Below, piece after piece: positions 1 to 5,655 of a stretch of 5,655 bases of DNA. A program made the position numbers and the translations under genes. Positions within the stretch are counted from its first letter, which is position 1. Each line of letters starts with the position of its first letter. Under the pieces are notes generated by a model. That model was not told the DNA's origin and made no database searches. It worked only from the letters and a program-made list of their open reading frames with translations. Source of the DNA: Gammaproteobacteria bacterium (GTDB taxonomy: Bacteria > Pseudomonadota > Gammaproteobacteria > Competibacterales > Competibacteraceae); NCBI GenBank assembly GCA_003562535.1, contig PWUP01000324.1, positions 1-5,655 on the forward strand, written 5' to 3'.

Positions 1-1743
1 CGGAGTACCCGTCAATGCCACGCGGGTTGCACCCCGGATGCGTTTGACCGTTTTGGTTTGCCGGGTCGCAGGGTTTTTTATCGCTTGCGCCTCATCGAGG
101 ATGACCCAGTTCCACTGGGTTGCGGTCATCCATGCTAAGCGCGACAGCATGCTGTAGGTGGTCACCACCAGATCGACGCCCTCCAGACCGGCAGGGTCGT
201 TATTCAGGGCTTCAAGCTGCTGACGCGGTGTTTCCGAGGGGTGAGCAAACAATAGGGTTAAGGTGGGCGCAAAACGAACCGCCTCCGCGCGCCAGTTGCC
301 CAGCAGCGAGGCGGGTACGATCAGCAGTGAGGGTCGGCGTTCGCTGCGCGGTGTTTCCTGCTGAACTCGTACCAGTGCGGCTAACACTTGAATGGTTTTA
401 CCTAGACCCATATCATCGGCCAGACAGCACCCTAGACCGAGCCGTGAGCAGAACCAGAGCCAGTTCAGCCCTGCGAGCTGATAGCCGCGCAGTTCACCCC
501 GGAAGTCTTGTGGTGGCTCTCCGGCAATAGTGGCAGGCTGGCGCAGTCCGGCAAGCATCTCGCGTAACTCATCGCCGGCGTTCACCATTGCCCATGAATA
601 CCTGGCGTTGTCTACCGACGTCGAGCTCTTGAGATCAGTGGAGGCTCCGGCCAGCAGACGCATGCCTTCAATAAACGATAAGCCATCTGTTCCCGCCTCG
701 CGTTGCACCTCACGCCAATGCTCCAGAGCCTCTTGCAGTTGTGCGCCGTTGACTTCAACCCACTCGCCGCGCAATAACATCAGTCCCTCGTTGGCGTTGA
801 GTAAGGCTTGGGCTTCGTCGTCGCTTAGGGTTTGATCGCCCAGTGCCAGTGACATATCAAAAGCCAGCAGCGCTTCTTTGCCAAGTGCCGAATGCTTTTG
901 CCGATCAATCGTGACGCTGACTTGCGGTTTAGCGCGTTTACGCCACCAGTTCGGAAGCTGGGTGAGTAACCCACATTCCTCGTAAATAGGAATCTCTTTT
1001 AAAAAGGCATAAGCTTCGTCAGGCGTCCATGCCAGCGGATGAAACACATCGCCGGATTCAACCAGCTCGGCAATCAGCGGACTGCGTTTGGCCGCAGCAT
1101 GCAGCGGCAACAGCAGTTTGATTAATTCGGGCTTGCGACGTGCTCCAGCGTACTCTTTTAGCGCTTGACCCATAGGCAGACGTTGCAGCCGTCCACCTCG
1201 CGACATACCCGCAGCGTAGGTCGCCATAAACGCGAACGGGAATTCGGCATCATTACGGTTTTCGGCCAAATGCAGTGTGACCCGCCCGACCCGTACCCAT
1301 TGTGGGGCGATCCGGTGCAGAAAAGCCGTCAGGCTGCCATCAACGGCTATGTGTTCGTTGGCCCATGTCAAAAGCCGCTGCCAGACAGCCGACAGGACCG
1401 CTGGGGTCAAATATTCAGCCCCTTCCATCGGCGGTGCGTTCTGCACCCATTCTGTCAGGCGGTCAGGCTCAGGTGGTTCTACCTGACTAGGAAAAAATTT
1501 ATCGGTTTCAGGGATATGGCATAACACCCGCAAAAAAGCGGCGGCGATATCCCGCCAAAACAACACAGAAGCATGGGCTCCGGAGGGTAAGGTAGAGGCG
1601 GCCAGCGCAATTAAGCCGCCCGCCTCATGATCTTCGAATGGAGCCGCTAGGGCTTCATAGGATCGATGACCGGTGCCGGAACCATAGGGGGTGACCCTTC
1701 CATCTGGCGTGAGACGGAGTTCAAAAGAATGTTCAGAATCCAT
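1..1743 (-). CDS. SNF2-family DEAD/DEAH-like helicase with SNF2-associated (DUF3670-type) region, 3' end missing
   Basis: The minus strand is open without a stop from ATG at 1743 to position 1 (581 codons), so the gene is cut by the left edge. ATPase motifs of superfamily 2/SNF2 enzymes are clear: motif I DDMGLGKT at residues 443-450 (Lys449), motif Ia LLIVPASLLGNW at 473-484, motif II DEAQ at 550-553 followed by AIKNP, and motif III LTGTP at 577-581. Residues about 232-345, with VFHPLAWTPDEA, LPNWWRKR and LRGEWVEV, resemble the SNF2-associated DUF3670 region known in bacterial Rad54-like proteins; residues 1-230 have no domain I can name. Family members are roughly 1000 residues, so the second RecA-like lobe should lie to the left. 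The expected role is ATP-driven translocation on double-stranded DNA, probably remodelling protein-DNA complexes; the substrate is unknown. The start is supported by an in-frame TAA six codons upstream, though no Shine-Dalgarno sequence precedes it. It follows lpdA in the same direction after 84 nt. Confidence 0.93.
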   Translation of the reverse strand, partial: MDSEHSFELRLTPDGRVTPYGSGTGHRSYEALAAPFEDHEAGGLIALAASTLPSGAHASVLFWRDIAAAFLRVLCHIPETDKFFPSQVEPPEPDRLTEWVQNAPPMEGAEYLTPAVLSAVWQRLLTWANEHIAVDGSLTAFLHRIAPQWVRVGRVTLHLAENRNDAEFPFAFMATYAAGMSRGGRLQRLPMGQALKEYAGARRKPELIKLLLPLHAAAKRSPLIAELVESGDVFHPLAWTPDEAYAFLKEIPIYEECGLLTQLPNWWRKRAKPQVSVTIDRQKHSALGKEALLAFDMSLALGDQTLSDDEAQALLNANEGLMLLRGEWVEVNGAQLQEALEHWREVQREAGTDGLSFIEGMRLLAGASTDLKSSTSVDNARYSWAMVNAGDELREMLAGLRQPATIAGEPPQDFRGELRGYQLAGLNWLWFCSRLGLGCCLADDMGLGKTIQVLAALVRVQQETPRSERRPSLLIVPASLLGNWRAEAVRFAPTLTLLFAHPSETPRQQLEALNNDPAGLEGVDLVVTTYSMLSRLAWMTATQWNWVILDEAQAIKNPATRQTKTVKRIRGATRVALTGTP

Positions 1744-1757
1744 AGAGTTGTTAATTG

Positions 1758-1788
1758 ATTATAGCCATTCAAGCGGATTACCATACAA
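1758..1788 (-). promoter_or_regulatory. Candidate sigma-70 promoter for the helicase gene
   Basis: On the minus strand a perfect TATAAT lies at 1763-1758. The best -35 candidate is TTGTAT at 1788-1783 (three of six matches to TTGACA), with a long 19-nt spacer; the hexamer at 17-nt spacing (GTATGG) is poorer. Transcription would begin near 1751, only about 8 nt before the ATG at 1743, giving a nearly leaderless message. That agrees with the absence of a Shine-Dalgarno sequence. The -10 match is seen directly; promoter activity is inferred, and an AT-rich intergenic gap can give such a match by chance. Confidence 0.4.
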
Positions 1789-1791
1789 CAG

Positions 1792-1819
1792 GTCGGGCAA
1801 AGGCGCAGCGTTGCCCGAC
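1792..1819 (-). terminator. Perfect 9-bp inverted repeat downstream of lpdA, possible terminator
   Basis: GTCGGGCAA (1792-1800) and TTGCCCGAC (1811-1819) are exact reverse complements around a 10-nt loop, starting 8 nt past the lpdA stop. The position suits the end of the pdh operon and the stem is GC-rich. However, no run of T follows on either strand (the minus strand continues CTGTTGTATGG), so it is not a textbook intrinsic terminator. It may instead be a partial terminator or an mRNA-stabilising or processing hairpin that sets the pdh operon apart from the helicase. Confidence 0.45.
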
Positions 1820-1827
1820 ATCGTAGA

Positions 1828-3267
1828 CTAACGTTTGGGACGGGGCGGCGGCAGATCGGTACACACGCCTTCAAACAGCTCTGCTGCCATGCCAATCGAC
1901 TCACCCAAGGTCGGGTGCGGATGGATGGTTTGGCCAATATCCACGGCATCGCAGCCCATTTCAATCGCCAAACACAGCTCGCTGATTAAATCCCCGGCTT
2001 GGGTGCCGACGATGGCTCCCCCGATGATGCGGTCGGTTTCCTTATCGAATAATAACTTGGTGAAGCCTTCATCACGGCCATTGGCAATCGCCCGCCCGCT
2101 GGCGGCCCACGGAAAGACCGCCTTTTCGTAGGCAATGCCCTCGGCTTTGCACTGGGTTTCGGTTTTACCCGCCCAAGCAATTTCCGGATCGGTGTAGGCC
2201 ACGGAAGGAATCTGCCGCGCATCGAAAAACCGCTTATGACCGGCGGCGACTTCTGCGGCCACATGGCCTTCATGCACCGCTTTATGCGCCAACATCGGCT
2301 GACCGACAATATCGCCAATCGCGAAAATATGGTTGACGTTGGTGCGCATCTGCCGATCAACGGCGATAAAACCGCGTTCGTCCACAGTAATCCCGGCCTG
2401 CTCGGCACCGATGTGGTGACCATTGGGGCTGCGGCCTACCGAGAGCAGAATGTGATCATACAGTTGCGCTTCTGCTGGAGCCTGTTCACCTGCAAAGCTG
2501 ACTTTCAGCCCTTCGTCCAGAGCTTCGACGGCGGTGGTCTTGGTTTTGAGCATCACCTGATCAAAACGCGGTTTGTTGACCTTTTCCCACACCTTGACCA
2601 AATCCCGATCCGCGCCGACCATTAAGCCGTCGAGCATTTCCACCACATCAATCCGGCTGCCTAAGCTGGAGTACACCGTGGCCATTTCCAGACCGATGAT
2701 GCCGCCACCGATGACCAACAGGCGTTTGGGAATGTTCGCCAGTTGTAACGCCCCGGTGGAATCGACAATGCGCGGGTCATCCGGCACAAAGGGCAGGCGC
2801 ACCGGCTGCGACCCGGCAGCGATAATGGCCTGCTCGAATTGAATCGTTTCTGTTTCGCCAGTTTGCTCCTGGCCATCGCCCGTGGTCAGGGCCACTTGCA
2901 GATGCTGGGGATCGGTAAATTGTCCGTAACCCCTCACCACTTGAACTTTGCGCCCCTTAGCCATACCGGCCAGCCCGCCGGTAAGTTTACTGATCACGCT
3001 TTCTTTCCAGCCGCGCAGTTTATCCAGATCCACTTGTGGCTCTCCAAAGACTACGCCGTGAGCGGCCATGGCTTGGGCAGCGTCGCTGACTGCGGCCACA
3101 TGCAGCAGCGCTTTGGAGGGGATACAGCCGACGTTAAGGCAGACTCCGCCCAGGGTCGGATAGCGTTCCACCAGCACGGTTTTCAGCCCCAAGTCAGCGG
3201 CGCGGAAAGCCGCGGAATACCCACCAGGGCCGGAACCGAGTACCAGCATTTGGCATTCAATCGTCAT
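1828..3267 (-). CDS. lpdA: Dihydrolipoamide dehydrogenase (E3 of pyruvate dehydrogenase)
   Basis: This 479-residue flavoprotein reoxidises the dihydrolipoyl group of E2, passing electrons through a disulfide and FAD to NAD+. The FAD-binding motif GSGPGG is at 11-16. The redox-active motif GGVCLNVGCIPSK is at 40-52, with Cys43 and Cys48 as the disulfide. The NAD-binding motif GGGIIGLE is at 187-194, with acidic Glu210 at the end of the following strand, as expected for NAD rather than NADP. FAIGDIVG at 315-322 is the second FAD contact, and the C-terminal HPHPTLGES gives the His451/Glu456 catalytic pair contributed to the partner subunit. Length matches E. coli Lpd (474) and there is no N-terminal lipoyl domain. 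The ATG at 3267 is fixed by AAGGAG 8 nt upstream and by the FAD fold starting at once. It is last in the aceE-aceF-lpdA run, 16 nt after aceF, so it should be made with E1 and E2; it may also serve other 2-oxoacid dehydrogenases (inference). Confidence 0.97.
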   Translation of the reverse strand: MTIECQMLVLGSGPGGYSAAFRAADLGLKTVLVERYPTLGGVCLNVGCIPSKALLHVAAVSDAAQAMAAHGVVFGEPQVDLDKLRGWKESVISKLTGGLAGMAKGRKVQVVRGYGQFTDPQHLQVALTTGDGQEQTGETETIQFEQAIIAAGSQPVRLPFVPDDPRIVDSTGALQLANIPKRLLVIGGGIIGLEMATVYSSLGSRIDVVEMLDGLMVGADRDLVKVWEKVNKPRFDQVMLKTKTTAVEALDEGLKVSFAGEQAPAEAQLYDHILLSVGRSPNGHHIGAEQAGITVDERGFIAVDRQMRTNVNHIFAIGDIVGQPMLAHKAVHEGHVAAEVAAGHKRFFDARQIPSVAYTDPEIAWAGKTETQCKAEGIAYEKAVFPWAASGRAIANGRDEGFTKLLFDKETDRIIGGAIVGTQAGDLISELCLAIEMGCDAVDIGQTIHPHPTLGESIGMAAELFEGVCTDLPPPRPKR

Positions 3268-3275
3268 TAGTTACG

Positions 3276-3281
3276 CTCCTT
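3276..3281 (-). promoter_or_regulatory. Ribosome binding site of lpdA
   Basis: AAGGAG on the minus strand lies 8 nt before the lpdA ATG and begins just after the aceF TGA. It is a near-perfect Shine-Dalgarno sequence that decides the lpdA start and suggests ribosomes finishing aceF can reinitiate here. Confidence 0.85.
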
Positions 3282-3283
3282 TA

Positions 3284-4609
3284 TCACAGTAATAGCCGCC
3301 GTACATCACCAAGTGCCTGACACAGATACACCATAAACCGTGCTCCGGTCGCGCCGTCGATGACTCGGTGGTCATAGGTTAAATCCAGCGGCATCATCAG
3401 CCGTGGTACGAAGGTATTGCCGTCCCACACCGGTTGCATTCGCGATCGGGTCACGCCGAGAATCGCCACTTCGGGGGCGTTGACAATCGGAGTAAAACCG
3501 CTGCCGCCAATGCCCCCTAGGCTGGAAATGCTAAAACACCCGCCTTGCATATCCTTGGGACTGAGTTTGCCATCGCGGGCTTTTTGACTGATATGGGCGA
3601 GTTCCGCCGATAGCGTATAAATGGACTTCTGCCCGACATCACGCAATACCGGCACCATCAGCCCGTTCGGGGTGTCTACGGCAATGCCGATGTGCAGATA
3701 TTTTTTCATAATCAGGCTGTGCCCATCCGCTGAGAGTGAGGCATTGAACTGAGGGAACTCCTGCAAAGCGGCAGCGACGGCTTTCAGTATAAAGGCCAAC
3801 GCCGTTACTCGTACCCCTTTGCGTTCCGCTTCGGCCTTCAGCGATTGACGAAACGCCTCCAGTTCGGTGACATCGGCTTCATCATGGTGAGTCACCATAG
3901 GGATGTTAAGCCAGGCACGATGCAAATGGGGGCCAGAGAGTTTCTGAATCCGCCCCAGCGGTTGTTCTTCGATCTCGCCAAACTGGGCAAAGTCCACCGC
4001 TGGAATCGGCGGAATACCTGCGCCTGCCGTGGTCGCTGTCGGAGTGGCATGACCGGTCATGACCTGCTTCACATACTGCTGGACATCGTTGCGGGTAATC
4101 CGCCCCTTGCGGCCCGAACCGTTGACCTGGTTGAGATCCACCCCGAGTTCGCGGGCAAAATAGCGCACACTAGGGCTGGCGTGAACCTTGGCAAATGAGG
4201 GAGTCTCAGCCACCGGTGGCGGGGCAGGCGGTGGCTGCCATGGCGGTTGTTCAGTGTCGCCGTCTGCCGCAGTCTTTGTAGAATCCGCTTGGGGCGCTGA
4301 GGGGGACTCGGCGGGTTGCTCGGAGGCATCCGGCTGGGGCACCGAAGCCTCTGGTGAGGCCGAACCCGCAGCGTCTGTCTCTACAATAAGAATCTCTGAG
4401 CCTTCCGAAATGCGGTCGCCCAGTTTCACCAACACTTCGCTGACTCGACCGCTGTGCGGGGCCGGGACATCCATTGAGGCTTTATCGGATTCCAGGGTAA
4501 TCAGCGGATCTTCCGCTTGGATGTCATCTCCAGGTTTAACGTGAATTTCAATGATCTCGACATCAGCAAAATCACCAATATCGGGTACTTTAATCGTTGC
4601 ATTCGCCAT
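3284..4609 (-). CDS. aceF: Dihydrolipoamide acetyltransferase (E2 of pyruvate dehydrogenase), single lipoyl domain
   Basis: This 441-residue core subunit moves the acetyl group from E1 to coenzyme A via a swinging lipoyl arm. Residues 3-78 form one lipoyl domain with Lys43 in ESDKASMDVP as the lipoylation site. A flexible linker rich in Pro, Ala, Ser and Glu spans about 80-138. The peripheral-subunit-binding domain is at about 143-181 (HASPSVRYFARELGVDL, then GRKGRITRNDV). A second short Ala/Thr/Pro linker leads to the catalytic acyltransferase domain at about 215-441, with SSLGGIGGSGFTPIVNAPE at 362-380 and the active-site motif DHRVIDG, where His414 and Asp418 are catalytic. E. coli AceF has three lipoyl domains; this protein has one, as in many other bacteria, with no sign of a deletion in frame. 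The ATG at 4609 has AAGGAG 11 nt upstream and begins the lipoyl fold. It lies 26 nt after aceE and 16 nt before lpdA, so the three are evidently one operon. Confidence 0.97.
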   Translation of the reverse strand: MANATIKVPDIGDFADVEIIEIHVKPGDDIQAEDPLITLESDKASMDVPAPHSGRVSEVLVKLGDRISEGSEILIVETDAAGSASPEASVPQPDASEQPAESPSAPQADSTKTAADGDTEQPPWQPPPAPPPVAETPSFAKVHASPSVRYFARELGVDLNQVNGSGRKGRITRNDVQQYVKQVMTGHATPTATTAGAGIPPIPAVDFAQFGEIEEQPLGRIQKLSGPHLHRAWLNIPMVTHHDEADVTELEAFRQSLKAEAERKGVRVTALAFILKAVAAALQEFPQFNASLSADGHSLIMKKYLHIGIAVDTPNGLMVPVLRDVGQKSIYTLSAELAHISQKARDGKLSPKDMQGGCFSISSLGGIGGSGFTPIVNAPEVAILGVTRSRMQPVWDGNTFVPRLMMPLDLTYDHRVIDGATGARFMVYLCQALGDVRRLLL

Positions 4610-4620
4610 TGTTACTGTAA

Positions 4621-4626
4621 CTCCTT
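4621..4626 (-). promoter_or_regulatory. Ribosome binding site of aceF
   Basis: AAGGAG on the minus strand sits in the 26-nt gap after the aceE TAA, 11 nt before the aceF ATG. The spacing is longer than ideal but the match is strong, and no other start codon at better spacing opens the aceF frame. Confidence 0.75.
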
Positions 4627-4635
4627 AGCCGATGA

Positions 4636-5655
4636 TTAGGCGCGAACTGGATCGAGTTTGTCCGGATCAATGGCGTATTGGGTCATCGCCTGGCTGACTG
4701 TGGCCGCCGCAATCCGCTGCTCATCGTGCAGGGCTTTGAGTGCGGCAACCGTGACATAATGCCGGTCAACTTCAAAATGCCGCCGTAACCGTGCGCGGGT
4801 GTCTGAACGGCCAAAGCCGTCGGTGCCCAGCACCCGGAAAGCACGATCTTGGATAAAAGGCCGGAGCTGATCGGCAAAGGCGATTTTATAATCGGTTGCC
4901 GCCACCACCGGGCCTTGGCGGCCTTTCAGGCACTGTTCGATATGGCTGAGACGTGGCGGTTCTTCAGGATGCAGCATATTCCAGCGCTGCACGGCCAGAC
5001 CATCTCGACGCACTTGGTTCAGACCCGGTGTCGCCCAGATATCGGCTTCAATGCCAAAATCCTCACGCAGCAGATCAGCCGCTGCAATCACCTCGCGCAG
5101 AATCGCCCCGCAGCCGAGTAATTGGACTTTATTTTCTGCCTTGTCGCCCTCGCGGAATAAATACATGCCCTTGAGAATATCTTCCTGCACAGTGTCGCCT
5201 TGCGGCATTGCAGGATGCGGGTAGTTTTCGTTGAGCGTGGTAAGGTAGTAAAACACGTCCTCTTGTTCTTGTACCATCCGCCGCAGCCCGTCTTGAATGA
5301 TGATCACCAGTTCATAGTGAAAGGTCGGGTCGTAGGACACGCAGTTGGGGATGAACTCGGCGAATAACTGGCTGTGACCGTCCTCATGTTGCAGCCCTTC
5401 ACCGTTGAGCGTGGTGCGGCCTGAGGTACCGCCAATTAAAAACCCACGCGCGCGTGAGTCCCCCGCCGCCCAAGCCAGGTCGCCAATCCGCTGGAACCCA
5501 AACATGGAGTAATAAATATAAAACGGGATCATACTGATGCCGTGATTGCTGTACGCGGTTGCCGCCGCAATCCACGACGACATGGCTCCGGCTTCGTTAA
5601 TGCCTTCCTGTAAAATCTGCCCTTCGCGATCTTCCTTGTAATACATCAGTTGATC
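4636..5655 (-). CDS. aceE: Pyruvate dehydrogenase E1 component, homodimeric type, C-terminal part
   Basis: The frame is open from the right edge of the window to TAA at 4638-4636, giving the last 339 residues; E. coli AceE has 887, so over half lies outside. The visible part covers the end of the pyrimidine-binding domain and the C-terminal transketolase-like domain. EGINEAGAMSSW (visible residues 17-28) carries the glutamate equivalent to the thiamine-activating Glu of transketolase-like enzymes. PFYIYYSMFGFQRIGDLAWAAGD, GGTSGRTTLNGEGLQHEDGHS (His90 and His94 of the fragment), TTLNENY, RWNMLHP and VLGTDGFGRSD all match E. coli AceE closely, so this is the single-chain E1 and not the alpha2beta2 type. 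The enzyme decarboxylates pyruvate on thiamine diphosphate and reductively acetylates the E2 lipoyl group. The Met at 5646 is internal, not the start. It is upstream of aceF in the same operon; its promoter is not in view. Confidence 0.97.
   Translation of the reverse strand, partial: DQLMYYKEDREGQILQEGINEAGAMSSWIAAATAYSNHGISMIPFYIYYSMFGFQRIGDLAWAAGDSRARGFLIGGTSGRTTLNGEGLQHEDGHSQLFAEFIPNCVSYDPTFHYELVIIIQDGLRRMVQEQEDVFYYLTTLNENYPHPAMPQGDTVQEDILKGMYLFREGDKAENKVQLLGCGAILREVIAAADLLREDFGIEADIWATPGLNQVRRDGLAVQRWNMLHPEEPPRLSHIEQCLKGRQGPVVAATDYKIAFADQLRPFIQDRAFRVLGTDGFGRSDTRARLRRHFEVDRHYVTVAALKALHDEQRIAAATVSQAMTQYAIDPDKLDPVRA

Noticed and set aside
120..1524. Several plus-strand open frames (120-530, 530-835, 1165-1524 and others) opposite the helicase
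   Set aside because: The minus-strand frame over the same bases is continuous for 581 codons and carries helicase motifs; the plus-strand products are low-complexity, Arg/Ser/Pro-rich and resemble no protein.
1647..1964. Minus-strand frame of 105 codons spanning the lpdA-helicase gap
   Set aside because: It overlaps the 3' end of lpdA and the 5' end of the helicase in another frame, with no Shine-Dalgarno sequence and no protein-like pattern.
2839..3270. Plus-strand frame of 143 codons antisense to the start of lpdA
   Set aside because: It lies entirely opposite the conserved FAD-binding region of lpdA, has no ribosome binding site or recognisable domain, and is explained by codon bias on the other strand.
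4190..4340. Repeat-like GC-rich tract within aceF, considered as a tandem repeat or recombination site
   Set aside because: It encodes the Pro/Ala/Glu interdomain linker; the repetition is compositional and has no exact repeat unit.
3845..4544. Plus-strand frames of 117 and 118 codons opposite aceF
   Set aside because: The second is Gly/Ser/Ala-rich only because it mirrors the Pro/Ala/Ser linker of E2; both are shadows of aceF.
4636..5646. Taking the Met at 5646 as the start of a short 336-residue protein
   Set aside because: The frame continues to the window edge (Asp-Gln-Leu before the Met), matching internal E. coli AceE sequence, so it is a cut gene and not a short one.

Overview
The window is an ordinary-looking piece of a bacterial chromosome in which every gene reads on the minus strand. 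It is moderately GC-rich and densely coded, with no RNA gene, insertion sequence, CRISPR array or phage gene that I can see. From right to left in coordinates (the direction of transcription) it holds the C-terminal part of aceE (pyruvate dehydrogenase E1), complete aceF (dihydrolipoamide acetyltransferase, E2), complete lpdA (dihydrolipoamide dehydrogenase, E3), then the N-terminal 581 codons of an SNF2-family helicase that runs off the left edge.

The E1 is the single-chain, homodimeric type of proteobacteria, and its C-terminus closely resembles E. coli AceE. The gene order aceE-aceF-lpdA and the sequence of the E3 also fit Proteobacteria, most likely Gammaproteobacteria (inference, not proven). 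The E2 carries one lipoyl domain, unlike the three in E. coli.

The three pdh genes form a tight operon. The gaps are 26 nt (aceE-aceF) and 16 nt (aceF-lpdA), each with an AAGGAG ribosome binding site. Together they make the pyruvate dehydrogenase complex: E1 decarboxylates pyruvate on thiamine diphosphate and acetylates the lipoyl group of E2, E2 passes the acetyl to CoA, and E3 reoxidises the lipoamide with NAD+. The operon promoter lies outside the window, to the right.

Between lpdA and the helicase is an 84-nt gap. It holds a perfect 9-bp inverted repeat (candidate terminator or processing hairpin) and a consensus TATAAT box so close to the helicase ATG that the predicted transcript would have almost no leader; there is no Shine-Dalgarno sequence there. 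The helicase has an SNF2-associated (DUF3670-type) region followed by ATPase motifs I, Ia, II and III, then is cut by the window edge. I found no clear new biological system. The least ordinary points are the helicase with its uncharacterised N-terminal half and its near-leaderless start. No gene-free stretch exceeds 300 bases.
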